Shown here: positions 31,801 to 42,965 of the stretch, piece after piece | How the letters are laid out: every line of letters begins with the position of its first letter | How positions within the stretch are numbered: the stretch's first letter is position 1 | Origin: Branchinecta lynchi | Taxonomy: Eukaryota; Arthropoda; Branchiopoda; Anostraca; Branchinectidae | NCBI GenBank assembly: GCA_023053575.1 | Contig: JAKZAP010000006.1 | Span: 13,587,280 to 13,651,279, forward strand | Length of the DNA stretch: 64,000 nucleotides | Direction of reading: 5' to 3' | Notes under the pieces: generated by a model | The model's input: only the letters and a program-made list of their open reading frames with translations | Database searches by the model: none | What the model was told of the DNA's origin: nothing | Made by a program: the position numbers and the translations under genes

Positions 31801-34683
31801 AAGTCCGACACAGTAGATCTAGCAGTTTAAATGCTAACCTCTTGATGTAAACAGGTGAAAAAGGCAAAGAAGCCTACCAGAAGGCACTCACTGAAGTCAA
31901 AACCACACCTTGCCAAACCTCCTGAGCCCAAGCTAGATCTGCCCGTCGTCGAAGTCAAATCCCTTGCGGGTGAAGCCGAGGACCAGCCGCCTTTTGTAAA
32001 CAAGGTGAAGCAGAGATTGCTGCTTCCAAATCCACCGCGAGGAAGATACCGGAAACGGAATACTGACGAAGTCTATGTCCCCGGAAGAAAAGGTGAGACA
32101 TCCCCTACACTAGGCTATCTTCCAAGACCTAGTCCCAGCACGTTGTCCGAGGAAAACTATGCCTTTTTGTGTTTTTTTTACGGTCTTTCTTGTCCGCAGT
32201 GGAATTAGGGAACATGTGAATATTGAGTCCACACCTATGTCCACCAGCTTACCAAATGTCCTTCGACGGCAACGTAAATCCATCAAGGTTGCAGTTTGTT
32301 TATTCATGTCTGCGATGATGCAATCGTCCCGTGAGGGCTTCTTGGCAAACGAGAACTGCAGTAGAGACAGAGAAACACACCATTTATCCCAGACAAATAT
32401 TTCCAAAGGTATATGTCGAATCTCACTACCGAAGGTATCGCAAAACACGACCAGCAATTACCTCTCGAACAGGGGAGCGGATCACATCACCCTGTATGAG
32501 TTATAAATGTTATAGTTATAATTTATTCTAGGATTGAAGTGTTTAAGAGTATTTAGTGACCTTCTGTTCTGCTGGGACTGCTCTTGGCCCCAGTATCCCC
32601 TCAGTCTAAACTAAAAGCTAGCTGATGGTAAATTGGTCGATTTTGAGGGCTGTACAAATTTGATAAAGTTGTCAGGACGTCGTCGAATGGAATTTCTTAG
32701 GTGACTTTATCTGTGGAAACCGATCGCTTTTCCGTCGGTCCGGCGACTGCGAGTTAGGGACGTATGTGCCAGGGCGGAGGAACTTGGCAGTATTGGCTGA
32801 CATATACATAAGGGGCCCGTGTTTGATAGTGCAAAACGGATACGTCAGCTGAATTTTATTATAACTATATTTCGGCTCTTCTTTGCAAGGGTCCTCTTCT
32901 GGCTCAAAGCCGGCTTTCAGCCAGATAGTTTTGCAATATTAGATATGATTCGCAGTCAGCTTGGGCTGAAGGAATATTTAGAAGGGGCCCGACTAGATTG
33001 ACTTGGAAATCGTCACCTCACCGGTCCAACCATCTTATGCGGATTGGAGGGAGGGGCAATCCGGATTGTGCCCTGCATAACTTTCGAACGGGTAATTGGA
33101 TCCGAATATAACTTGATAATTTTCAATAACCAATTATCAAGTTATGTAGTCTCAGATGTTCCTTTTCAAGTCCGGACTGGATCCGACAACTATGGGACGA
33201 GTTGCAAGGGACACCGGAAATCTCGTGACAAGCTTAGAGTAGAGGGATCAGGATTGGACTTTTTGGGGAGAAGAACCGTAAGCGCGAGATACATATTTTA
33301 CAAAAACGAGTCGCTTCCGGTTACTGGTGGGGGGGGGGGTTGTAGGGTGAATCCTGGGATTCTGGTGATGGCGAGCTAGGATACTTCCAGATGTGCTAAG
33401 CGATGAAACTTGGCAGGCGTATTAGAGGACCGACCAGGCCAGATTCAGTTAGAAATTGTCATTCCCCGGATCCGACCATCTTAGGGGGAGTGGAAACAGA
33501 CCCCACGGGCCCATGCTTTTATTTGACTTAAGGGTTTTGCTTACCAATAAATCTCTCGCGCCCTCTAAGTTTACATCTTCACCGAACGGTGCAAAAGTAC
33601 TTTTGGCTACACGGTACATTTTGGGCCAAGGGCCCATGGTCATTTGTGCCTGAAGGATTTTGCTTACAAGTGAATTCCTGGTCCCGTTAAAGTGTGCATC
33701 TTCAACACTGAGTGCAAACATACTTGTGGGCCACACGAAACGGACAGTTCTTGGCAGAGGACAGCTTCACTTGTTCCTAGATGTTCAGTCACACCTCTAG
33801 ATCTAACTCGGACGCTGTGCGGACAGTTAAGAGTGGGGTTCTCGGAAATCCTATGGCACACTTAGGGTGGAGAGATCCGGGCGGAACTCGACAGACAGAA
33901 CTAAGAGCCATCAGACAGTGCGAACCTTAGCTGCTATACATGTTAGCCTACCCTACCCTTGTAAGTGCCATATGAGCTTACACCTCTTGTTCTACTTTTT
34001 TAATTATCTTTTTTTTTTTTTTAGAAACGATAGGCCTAAGAGTCCAGTGCTCTGAATGTGGGATCAATATTGATAAAAGATCGTATGTTCGGCATCTAAG
34101 AGTTATACACAAAAAAGGACCACCGCCTATCACACGAGTGCGCGAGGGGAAAGCAAAAAAAGGGTCAAAAGAAACATTAGCTCAGCCGGTAAAAGAAGGA
34201 ATGGATCCCAGAAATCTCTGTACCATAGAATGTATGCACTGCGGCAAAAGAATAAGCAGGAAAAGTTTCAAACGCCATCTACTCGTGAAACATGGTGATG
34301 AGATTGCGACTCGGACCAAGTGCCCTAGATGCAACCGCCGGTATAGACACAAGGAATATTTGGAAGAACATTGTCGGATCAAGCACGGTCTGGTGGGGGA
34401 GACGTATAGGCAGGAGCTAGAAGTGCAAGAAGCTGAGGGAGGTGTTGGATTCGAACTTGAAATGAGTGGCGGAAACGATTCCCGTTCCGGAAGTCCGCAG
34501 TTTCACTCATTCATTGATATGCGGTCAGTAATGCTGAATGAAGTACGTGTGAACTTGGACCAGGAAAGTCCAGGTCTGGCTTTAGGATTGAAATGCGAAA
34601 ACCTGGATCTCGGAATGGAAGTTGACTCGGGACAACCAAGTGCTGAATTTAACTCTGCAGTGTCCGAAACAAGCGAGTGCTAA
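25857..34683 (+). CDS. Gene C: BTB and C2H2 zinc-finger transcription factor
   Basis: Four exons join in phase: 25857-26042, 30072-30290, 31855-32092 and 34025-34683 (433 aa plus TAA). The BTB/POZ domain spans about residues 1-125 over exons 1-2: VKFNLKWNDFSSKL, FHDVTLCLQDG, KAHKAILSICSPFLHDIF, then LQSLLTFVYSGEVFV. Exon 3 is a basic and proline-rich linker. Exon 4 has three zinc fingers: C223/C226/H238/H243, C284/C287/H299/H304 and C314/C317/H330/H335, the first two with 11 residues between C and H. An acidic tail follows. BTB domains dimerise and recruit cofactors, and the fingers bind DNA, so a nuclear regulator is likely. The ATG has G at -3 and +4. The first intron is 4 kb and holds a hAT-like and an F2 element. 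The exact ortholog is not recognised. Confidence 0.92.
26213..26912. mobile_element. 700-bp foldback hAT-like element, copy 2 (intron 1 of gene C)
   Basis: Same family and ends as 23926-24627 (CAGTCTAGTACACTAGCC ... TATTAGACTG), flanked by perfect TGAAGCCG duplications at 26205-26212 and 26913-26920. The two copies are very similar along their length, so both insertions are fairly recent. Confidence 0.92.
27420..27625 (+). repeat. Foldback-tail repeat, intron 1 of gene C
   Basis: A short stem (GGCTCAAGCTGGAAAAT against ATTTTCCAGTTTGAGTGAC) precedes the 3' module GAGGACCCATGCCAAGAAG, GGGCCGAAATATAGC, then ATGATTCGCAGTCAGCTTGG. Confidence 0.7.
27878..28150 (-). repeat. Probable LINE 3' end with TTCA tail
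   Basis: On the minus strand the sequence runs through CCTCGGGCCAATTTTGATGG and GAAATAAATTTATTCATTCATTCA. A microsatellite tail after a unique stretch is typical of LINE 3' ends. No ORF2 residues are recognised with confidence. Confidence 0.45.
28151..29159. other. Intron 1 of gene C: short G-rich repeats only
   Basis: Two similar G-rich stretches (28580-28620 and 28680-28725, each followed by TGGTAAAT- or TGTAAATCGG-like sequence) suggest a small degenerate repeat. Nothing else is recognised. Confidence 0.35.
29160..30032 (-). mobile_element. F2 element, intron 1 of gene C
   Basis: Reverse orientation: it starts with the inverted tail (CAAAGGTTTCGATTGGATCC) and ends with TATCCCTCCACTTACGTTTT and GGGATCCCAAAA. 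The head ends about 40 bp before the exon at 30072. The core units are more diverged than in the 16405 copy and the microsatellite is short (GGACGGACAGACTGACAG). Confidence 0.8.
30541..30880 (+). repeat. Diverged relative of the TTAA MITE, intron 2 of gene C
   Basis: Shares TGAATGCTGTAAAACTTGT-like, GTACCGTGAAATTTGA-like, TTGGGTCTCCAGGATTA and TATAGACACGACGGGT segments with 17608-17985 in the same order. The rest of the intron (30881-31854) shows only a short GAAGAAGAAG run and no gene. Confidence 0.5.
32830..32985. repeat. Foldback-tail repeat, rearranged, intron 3 of gene C
   Basis: Begins with the inverted module (GCAAAACGGATACGTCAGCTG, TATTTCGGCTCTTCTTTGC, AAGGGTCCTCTTCTGGCTC). It ends with the direct tail ATGATTCGCAGTCAGCTTGG and GCTGAAGGAATATTTA, so most of the second arm has been deleted. 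Confidence 0.65.
33000..33995 (+). mobile_element. F1 element, head missing, intron 3 of gene C
   Basis: Core-like units (GGATTGGAGGGAGGGGCAAT, CTTTCGAACGGGTAATTGGA, CCGGAAATCTCGTGAC) are followed by diverged sequence. The F1 tail AAGTGCCATATGAGCTTAC and CTCTTGTT lies at 33963-33993, about 30 bp before the exon at 34025. Confidence 0.65.
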
Positions 34684-35837
34684 ATTGGTGGATTACATGT
34701 TATAAATGGTAGTCAGCCGAGTGTCGTCAAAAGTCACTGTATAGTTGATTAGGGCTATCCCTATAAGTCAGGACATTTCGTAGTGTGCCACTAGTATTCC
34801 TGAACATACTACCTACCTTACCTTACCTTACCCTTAACATGTCCGGTACATTTGTTGTGAGTGATCTACGGTGGATAGCACCACCTTGAGTCTCCAGTTT
34901 CAGTTGTGGCGCAGAGATTCTTATGTTGTACTTCAAAGTTGTCTGCCGTTTTGGAGGTTAATCACTAGTTTCGATGTTGAGTCTTGTTCGTTGTTAAATG
35001 TCAAAACAATGAAAAAAAAACTCCGATGGTCAAAAGAGCAAAAATAAAAATAGCGACATGTAAAAATAGCGCTATGCAAATAGAGCCACGGTCAGAAAAG
35101 CAAAAAAGAAAACTATGACAGGGCAAAACCATGGGAAGTCAAAACTGCAAAAGCCAATACCGTGACGGCCAAAACAATCGAACTGACAGCAATTTAAGTA
35201 CACTACATCGGGTTTCCTCTTTTCCTTTCTGCAGAGTTACTCATCCACTTTAAGAAGCAGGACATTTTTTTTAACTTCGCAAACATGTGAAACCATATCT
35301 ATTTTACTATAGAGGCCAATGGCATATTTTTGCAGGATATTATTATCATTATTGTCATGACACCTCTGCCTAAGAGGACTTTCTGCTTTTTGGCTTACAA
35401 GCAGGGTTTGCAAAGTTTTGTATAGATTTAAGCTTAAATAACTTGATAATTTAGTCTGCTACATTGGTACAGGCTACCGACAAACAACTACACTTGTAAA
35501 GGGATATAAGCATATTGATGCGTACGCAAGAACAGTACATTTTATTCTTTAAATGCTGTAGCCAAAGCTCCTGCATCTCATGACATTAGACAGCTAGCAC
35601 ATTTATCAGGCTAATTTTTGACCCTGTTTTGGACCGTCGCGTATGGCGCTGTTTTTGCTTTCGCTTTTTTTGACAGTCGCTGTTTTTTTTTCGCCTTTTT
35701 TTTAACCGGATACCCTTGTCCCCTATTGCACAGTTGTAACGCCTCAGTGCTAGTCAGTTTTATTAGTTTTTGTTTTGCCATCCTTGTTGTCGGGTTCTTT
35801 TCCACATGGCAGCTTGTTCTTTCTGCGTGTCTTCGTC
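34684..35837. other. 3' flank of gene C and intergenic DNA
   Basis: Contains a degenerate A-rich tandem stretch at 35010-35185, built from words such as GTCAAAA(C/G)(A/T)GCAAAA. A candidate AATAAA lies within 35041-35050. No gene is seen. Short ORFs at 35611-35922 on both strands come from T/A-rich sequence. Confidence 0.4.
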
Positions 35838-36020
35838 GCGAATTAATACTCTTGATGACTATCTCTCCCTGCCGATACAGAATCTCCGGGTACCTGCGGA
35901 AGAAATGAAGAAACGGTGTCAAAGCTGCGCTGACTCAGGATTTGAGTCGTTAAGTTTGAATCGTTATGGACACGTTTACTCCTTCTTCCTAGGAATCACT
36001 GGTGTGTTTTGAACTTAGTC
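35838..36020 (+). repeat. Dispersed repeat R1
   Basis: Same segment as 8143-8345 and 56383-56560, in the opposite orientation. The plus frame reads LDDYLSLPIQNLRVPAEE, CQSCADSGFESLSL and RYGHVYSFFLGITGVF. The copy at 56383 keeps the same frame with few replacements, which could mean a former coding source. Confidence 0.7.
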
Positions 36021-36386
36021 ATATAGAGTGTTATCACCGCTCAAATGTTGGAATCAACAAGAAAATTTTCTCATAAGAGCCAACTGCGGTTGCTCCCAGG
36101 CAGTACGACAAGGTCATTGACTCGGTATGGTGCGACTACTGCTAAGTTTGTATGTAGGCTACCTGTGGTACTGCCTCCTTTGCAATACAGCTTCTGCTCT
36201 CTTTTGGTTGCTATATACTCAATAAATTATATAATCAACCAAGTAAGGCCTGAACTTAATTTTGATCTAGGATGGGACGGTACCCAAATTGCTGTCTGTT
36301 ATCAGTTAGTCAGTTCAACGGACGACTGGGTTTACGGTTTACGCCAAAGGGGGTCCCGTGCCGCATTTTGCTGTTTATCTGCCATA

Positions 36387-36778
36387 GGTGCGTAGTGCCA
36401 AGAACAAATATTCAGATAGAACCTCCGTCTTTGGTCCCATGCAGCGACTATGGATACCCTGGCAAAACTGAGCGGAGCTAGAGATAATTACTTCTGCTTT
36501 GGGTTGATACCCATCTTCTTCCGTCTTCGCCGTTGCTCATCGGAGAGCACACTGACCCGCTCTGGAGCGCGTCCAGAGATCCAATCGGCCTTGAGAAAGT
36601 TTCTTCTACGCGGCTTCACAGCGATATAGCTATTTGTAGAGGTAACGAAACGGGATGTGCCGCGCAGCTCCTAACAACCGCTCGTTTGCATCAGGCAGGG
36701 TAGCCATTCGACTCCGCATGGTCATATGACAGTGATGGGGAGACGGAGGTTCTATCTGATTATTTGGAGTACCGCACC
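36387..36778. mobile_element. 392-bp inverted-repeat MITE
   Basis: Left GGTGCGTAGTGCC...CAGATAGAACCTCCGTCT is inverted at 36735-36778 (AGACGGAGGTTCTATCTG ... CGCACC). The repeat covers about 45 bp with weaker similarity continuing inward. No clear target duplication. Confidence 0.7.
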
Positions 36779-36954
36779 CATTTGGATTCCTGACTGAGCC
36801 GTAATTGGTTTTGCCCCATTATTTTATTTGCAGCGTTTATCATCTGACCAGATTCATTTGTTTTGTGAAAAGAGTTGATGAATGACATAGATGGAGTAAA
36901 CTTTGAGCTTATTTTTTTACCATCTATTGCGTAGCGCCATATTTCTGCTCTTGG

Positions 36955-38075
36955 CCGTTTTTTTTTGAATCCCAAGTGACTGGGTACCTATTACTTCGTA
37001 ACCGTTCTCCGTCTGTCCGTGCGTCTGTTAGCACAATAACTCTCGAAGGGGCTTGAGATATTTGTTCAAACTTGGTGTGACGATCCATTGGGTCAAAGTA
37101 CAGGCCAAGTTCGTAGATTGGACCTGTAGCCCTACATTTAGGGGTGGGGGAGGGGTTTTAAATAAAGGGATGAAACAAAAATTCAAGCTAAGATGAGAAA
37201 TGAAATTCCGAGTAAAAGTTCGATGCAGGGTTACAGAGGCATTCTGAATTTGTTTTCGAATTTTCTTTCTTCGACGGATAAGTAGTTTGTCCGGAATCCG
37301 ACGAAAATAGGAAAATTGGTAAGAATGAAAGTCTTATCTGAAGTTGATTAAAGGTTAAACGTTTGTCAATCAGAGCGTTGATTTAGAGATATGAATCCAT
37401 ATTTCAACTTCATGTTCCCGCCGCACAAGTAGACTGATCGGTATCTGGCGAAAACACGGAAATTTGGTAGGAATAAAGTTTATTCTGAAGTCTATCAGAA
37501 CATAGTTATAGGAGCAAGAATGCAAGTGGAATCCATTTGTGAACCTTAATTTTATTGCTGGATAATTGCTTTATCCGGAATTCGGCAGAAACCAGAAATT
37601 TGATAGAAGTTAAAAAAAATGATTTAGTTAATATTAGCTAATACACGTTGAACCGAAATATGAGCTTTATTTTCTCACGGGACAACTAGTTTGACCGGAA
37701 TCCGGCCAAAACCGGAAATCTCGAAGAAGTAAAATAAAATTGGGATGTGTCGATAAATTTTGGTTGGGAGAGGTGCGTGTAGCGTACAAACGAGACACGG
37801 TGAATCAGAAAATACTGTCTATTCTGGCTCGCCTCAGATGAGTAGTCTCGCCCGAATCTAGTCAAAACAGGAATTTTTTCAATGAGCCTGATTGTTTTGA
37901 TATGCGTTTAGCTGGAAAGTATGACTTAGTGGCTGTTGTTTAGTGGTCTGTTAGAATGATATCAAATATGTACGGGCTCGGCAAAGACTGAACATCTGCA
38001 AGACTTGATCATCTGTATCGACAAATATTCCTGTTTGGAATCCTATCGAATTCTTTGGTCTTGTTTTCACTTGTC
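36955..38075 (+). mobile_element. F2 element, diverged subfamily
   Basis: A damaged head (TTTTTTTGAATCCCAAGTG) is followed by GTCTGTCCGTGCGTCTGTTA, ACTCTCGAAGGGGCTTGAG and the G-rich block at 37140. Six or more drifted core units follow, then a tail with CCTATCGAATTCTTTGGTCT and TGTTTT. The core units are the most diverged of all F2 copies here, so this is probably the oldest. Confidence 0.7.
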
Positions 38076-39779
38076 ATCCAGGGAGATTGGTCTAGGCCCA
38101 AAGTTTTTTTCTTCCCACTTTCGTTTGCTAGAGTTAACGCATTCATTTCGGTATCGAAAATTCAGTGTAACCTTTGTGTTATTTTCTCATACTGCACTGT
38201 TTCCTTTCGTTGTTCACTGCGTAATAAAATTCATCATCATTATACTGATGTGCATATGATCGGTGTAGGAGCGGAGTCGGTAGCACCCGCTCACGTTTGT
38301 TAAAAATGCCGGGGGAATCTTTGCGAACCGCATAGGCTGAAGAAGCTAATTGTAAGAAGTTTCTGTTCTTACTAACTTCTCGATGATCTGATGACCATGT
38401 TGACTCATTAGTTTAACAATAAACACGAGAGCCAGGAATTCGCACGCTCGCGAGTTGAATAATAAACATTTCTAAATTTGAGCATATTTTGATTTGGGAG
38501 TAAACACGTGCTTGGCAACAGTTGGGATTATCTTGAAAATATTCTTTACTTTAGTTAATGCTCTAGTAATTTACAACTCCGAAACGTGGTAGCGAGCAAT
38601 GAACATGACAGTTATCATCGTTGTTTATATCACTAAGGAGAAGATAGGTTTACGTAAATATAAAATGCTTGGTGTGGGCACACTGACAGTCGAAGCTTCA
38701 TTCACCGCAAGATCATCCTTGTGTTATTTTATTTTGTGTTATTCTCTGTGTTTTCAAACTTCTGTTACCTTTCCGGAAAAAATAACACATAGGTTACAGT
38801 ATTAAAGGCACAGAAAAATTGACTTATGCAACTGTCGGCCATCAAACCGACCTGGGGGGGGCTTAGATAAAGATGCAAGGACTTATTGTCGACAGGATCC
38901 CATGAACCGGACTTACAATTCCGGGTCACGAGGGGCTAGAAATTTTTGCTAATGGGTGCACATTGTATTCGATTTTTATATATCTGACGGTAAGAAAGTT
39001 TGTGTCGATGGTCTATCGCTGTAACCTAGGATTAACTGTTTATGCAAAGGATACACACGAAAATGTAAAACAATAAGGTAGTTTCAGAATAATTAATAGT
39101 GTCATCTACTGTATTTTAATCCTGAAAAGTTATGGATAGCTTAATAATACCAACTAGATTATAAAAGATATTGTTCCAAGTTTTCATCCGTCACGATGTC
39201 TACGATTGAAAAGGATAAAATTCAACTGACTGCAAAGTCAATTTAGTCCCTTCTTCAGATATTCTTTTGTTGTTGTTAGGGCAATCGATAGCTCTTCATG
39301 AGGTGATCAAAGTATATGTCATCCATTTTTCGGTACAAATATTCCTTCAAGAGACCAGTTTGATGGGGTTGACAACTTCAGTAGTAAGGTACCAGTTTAG
39401 TCCCTTCTTCCGATACTCTTTTGTTGTTGTTTTTACACCGCTGAGGATGAATAGTGTCATAATTCACAACAGCCTTTGATCATGTGATTACTGATTGTGT
39501 TCTTCTTAGAAAATACCGTTTTATAAGCTTCGATAAGTTGACAACTTCAGCATTTAACTGACAGCAAAGACACAAGACCAAAGTGTTGCTATCGCAACAC
39601 TTTAGTCGGCGAAGCCGGTCAAAGGTTGCCGCAACACTTCACATTGCCCAGGCAACGTAGGTCTAGTTTCTCTCTCATTTGTCTCATTATACATATTTCT
39701 TCTGCCCGAACTGACTGCGTATCATATTTGACGGTGGAAAGTAGATAAGTCTGCGATATATTATTACAGCTTTCAGGCT
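38076..39779. other. Intergenic sequence
   Basis: Positions 38076-38245 parallel 10482-10660 and end in TAATAAAATTCATCATCATT. Two similar stretches with TTTAGTCCCTTCTTC(A/C)GATA at 39241 and 39397 form a local duplication of about 150 bp. A small hairpin GTGTTGC/GCAACAC lies at 39581-39598. No gene is recognised. Confidence 0.4.
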
Positions 39780-39970
39780 CAGGCCGCTCAAGCTGGAAAA
39801 TGAACTGCCTGGAAAACGGAAAATTCTGAAAAATGAGCTGGAAAATGACTATTCAATTTCTAGCTTGTGCGGCTTGAGCCTGAGGTGGACCCTTGCCAAG
39901 AAGGGCCGAAATATAGCTCTAATAAAATGTAACTGACTTATCCGTTTTGCACCGTCAAATATTGTTTCTT
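39780..39970 (+). repeat. Foldback-tail repeat
   Basis: An inverted pair (CAGGCTCAGGCCGCTCAAGC against GCGGCTTGAGCCTG, plus GGAAAATG spacers) precedes GTGGACCCTTGCCAAGAAG, GGGCCGAAATATAGC and CCGTTTTGCACCGTCAAATA. The final CAGTCAGCTTGGGC tail is absent. Confidence 0.7.
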
Positions 39971-40014
39971 ATTGCTCACCCAATGACAACTGCCTCTGCA
40001 TCTCGTCAATTGCT

Positions 40015-40400
40015 ATCACCTGCTGATGGCAACTTCGCAGTGAAACTATAAGGTCGCCCTCGCACTTCACCAAAAACGAGGCGGAGATGGAATCTCCCTG
40101 ATATTTTGCTACCATCTTCGCAGCGAAAACAAAGCCGAAGTTGAATACACCCTCGTCCTTCGCCAAATATGAGGTGGAGGTAGAATCGCCCTGTCTTTCG
40201 CCATCTTTTTCGCAGCGAAAACTAAGGTCGAAGGGAAATCCGTCTTCGCCCTTTACTAAACACGATATCGAACATGAGATCTCCCTCTCCTTCGCCTTCA
40301 TATTCGCAGCGAAAATGCGGGTCGAAGTATAATTCGCCATCAATATTCGTCCTCGCTATACTTTCTCCGGCATTTCGCTGCGAAAAATGACATTTCGTCC
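40015..40400. repeat. About 90-bp minisatellite with TTCGCAGCGAA core
   Basis: The near-palindrome (C/T)TTCGCAGCGAAAA recurs near 40031, 40116, 40209, 40304 and 40373. Spacers hold AATC(T/G)CCCTG and CTTCGCC words. On the minus strand an open frame of about 124 codons runs through the array as a repeat of about 30 residues (GDS.S.S.L.K.EG.F.F...F). Open frames follow naturally when a period is a multiple of three, so coding is not assumed. Confidence 0.7.
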
Positions 40401-40809
40401 TCGATTCGAGGTGTAAAATGGCATTCAACGTGGAGATTTTCCGTACGGGAATTATACACTTCTGCACTGTAAAAGTTCGCCTCTGTTCGTGTTTCGGCAT
40501 AGTATCGGGACAGTAGTCAAGAGGTCGTGCGTTTGATTCCTACTCCCGGCACACAAACCTTTTGCTTTTTTTTCGACTAACTCAAAAGTCGAATTCTCCG
40601 AAACTGCCCGGAAACTGCAATGGTCGTAACGAGAATTTGTCTTACTCTCAATATCGACTCAGGGTACATTTTTGATATGTCAGCTAGCTCCCCGAGTCAA
40701 GTTTGAGTCAAGTTTTCTGTTCCTTCAAGTTTCCCGAAAGTTTACAGTAAAAACGGCCATAACATACTTTGACTAATTCTTGACGAAGTTGAACAGATGT
40801 ATGCGCAAC

Positions 40810-41071
40810 CATAGGCGTTACTAGCCCAAATGTTTGGGGGGGGGGGGAGTTTTTTCTACGGAAAAAACTACTGTTTTCTAAAACAAAAATGACATTTTGA
40901 GAAAAAATCGACTGATTTCAGAAAAACCGACTGGTTTTTCAGAAAAGATCAACTGTTTTGACGAAAAATCGCGGCGCTTCGCGCCGACTTCATCATTTTT
41001 AACGGCTGGCCGACAGCATTGGGGGGGGGGGGGGACGTCCCCCCCCCCTCCCCCCAGTCGTGACGCCCATT
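40810..41071. mobile_element. 262-bp hAT-like MITE with 8-bp target duplication
   Basis: Ends are CATAGGCGTTACTAGC and CGTGACGCCCATT. Flanks TGCGCAAC (40802-40809) and TGCACAAC (41072-41079) match at 7 of 8. The interior has G and C homopolymers close to both ends and GACTG(A/G)TTT(T/C)-type units. Related to 51073-51663. Confidence 0.78.
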
Positions 41072-41299
41072 TGCACAACTAGCGTTAGTGTTATCAAACT
41101 ACTGATAGGGAAGGAACTAGAAAGAGAAAGAATTTCGAGTGAAATTGCCAAATGTCATCTGTTTATGATTATTTCTTAGTGACTTTTGTAAACAATCATA
41201 ACTGTGAAGATATGATCATAGTCACTGAGAGGTCAACAATTCAATTTAGTCGTGAGCTAACCGTCGTCGAGCGAACATCCTGATCCGAGTTAAGTTGGC

Positions 41300-42090
41300 A
41301 AAGAAACCGTTGGAAAATTATTTGACCGTTGGAATCACCACTTGGTCAAAGCGACCGTTGAAATTGATGATGGCCGCCAAGCGGAAGAAACCAGTGTGTG
41401 GAGATTGCGCCCAGAATTCAACAGGAGCCAGGATTTCCTGCAGTTCCTGTAATGCATATTTTCACCCGAAATGTGCTGGAATCAGCCATACAGCTAGGGA
41501 GAAAAACAACCCTTGGACCTGTAAAGTATGCCCAGCCCGTTCGTCGCAAAGTGTACCCAGCGATAGATCAAAAGGAACCGATGAAGACACCGTACAGGGC
41601 AAGAAATACTTTTGCCCTGAATGCAACGGAAAATGCAGCTATGGGACTTTTTCCTGCAGCCAATGCAACAACTGGTTCCACATGCAGAAATCACCATAGC
41701 CGAGCGGAAGAAGAATGATCAGTGGATCTGCAAAGTCTGCACTCACAGAGCGACCTGCACCACAGGTGGCACAGTGCGAAATGTCTCTCTGCCGACGTTG
41801 GCAAGAAACGCCCCATTCAATACTCACAGCGGAGTATCATACGTACCAGAAACTAACTGTTAATACTTTACAATCCCGAATTGTGAAACTGAACATATTG
41901 ATAGAGGCAAAGGAAAACAGGATAACAGATTTAGAAGAAAAGGTAGGCATGCTTGAAGTTTCTAATGATTTCTAATGATTTACCGGACAATATATCAGAA
42001 GTTGTAATTACTCTAGATGACGAGACAATAAACATGCAGTCAACTTTAAAAGACGCGGCTCGCTGCCGAGACTCATGTATGCGTTTATTG
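41300..42090 (+). pseudogene. LINE ORF1-like gene with two PHD-type fingers and a coiled coil, frameshifted
   Basis: From about 41369 the frame starts MMAAKRKKPVCGDCAQN. It has a first PHD-like finger (CGDC, CSSCNAYFHPKC, PWTCKVC) and begins a second (FCPECNGKC, SCSQCNNWFH). After a 1-nt frameshift near 41680 it continues AEITIAERKKNDQWICKVC in another frame. A third frame carries a heptad-rich coiled coil (LQSRIVKLNILIEAKENRI, TDLEEKVGMLEV). PHD fingers followed by a coiled coil are known in ORF1 proteins of CR1-clade LINEs. No introns, and at least two frame breaks. A cellular PHD protein retrocopy is the alternative. The end is replaced by F2 sequence near 42165. Confidence 0.7.
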
Positions 42091-42164
42091 TTTCACTGTA
42101 GTTTTGGCGTATTTTTGTTTAATTATGTAAGTACGGTGTACCGTTTTATCAGTCCGTTTGCAAA

Positions 42165-42965
42165 CTGCAACTTCAAACTGGTTAAACGTCTGAAGTGGAT
42201 TAGATTTTCAATTCAAGGGCAAGGAGACACGCTGAAAACGTATATGAAAATTATTTTTTTCGCCTGACAAGTAGTTCGCCGCGGAGTCGCCCAAACCGGA
42301 AAATTTGTTTAAAGTCAGAGTTTTATTTGAACTCGGTTCAGGGGTAAGAAGACATGCTGACAATCACTTTCTACCCGGACATATAGTTCGCCCAGAATCC
42401 GGCTGAAACTGGAAAAATTGTTATAAGGAAAAGTTTTATCTGAAGTTTATTAGAGGATTGATGTAGCGGTAACGAGGCATGCTGAATCCGCATATGTAAA
42501 TTATTTTGACGCCGGACAAATGGGTAGCCCGGAATCCGGCCAAAACCTGAAAATTCGGTAAAAGTTAAAGTTTTGTCTGAAGTTGGTAGAGGTTCGATAT
42601 ACGGGTACGAAGATATGCTGAACTCGTTTTTAGTTTTTTTTTTACCGACAAGTAGCTCGCCAAGAATCCGACAGAAACCGGAAAACTTGTCAGATGTAAG
42701 GCAGCTGGAACTTTTGATCAATTTTGTCAAAGTATGTATGACGTATAGGAGTAAACACACACGCTGAATCCATATCTGAACTTGGTTTTCTCAGATGGTT
42801 AGCCATTGATCTTGTTTGATAATGTTTGATCTTGTTGATCTGTTTCTGAATTTCAACAGTTAAAATTTTCCAAAGTCTGGGGAAGACCGAATATCTACAG
42901 GATCCAATTGTCTGGATCAGATATGAAATTTGTGGGATCCCATCGAAACCTTTGGTCTTTTTTGT
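42165..42965 (+). mobile_element. F2 element, head truncated
   Basis: Starts within a core unit (ACTGGTTAAACGTCTGAAGT) and has about five units. It ends with CAATTGTCTGGATCAGATAT, TGTGGGATCCCATCGAAACC and TTTGGTCTTTTTT. Confidence 0.75.

Noticed and set aside
40500..40560. tRNA-like stretch (GCGTTTGATTCC then TCCCGGCA)
   Set aside because: No matching 5' acceptor stem or D and anticodon arms could be drawn. At best a remnant of a tRNA-derived repeat.
40850..41055. Long G and C homopolymers as regulatory G-quadruplexes
   Set aside because: They sit symmetrically near the ends of the hAT-like MITE and its relatives. They are part of the element, and their lengths may be unreliable in sequencing.
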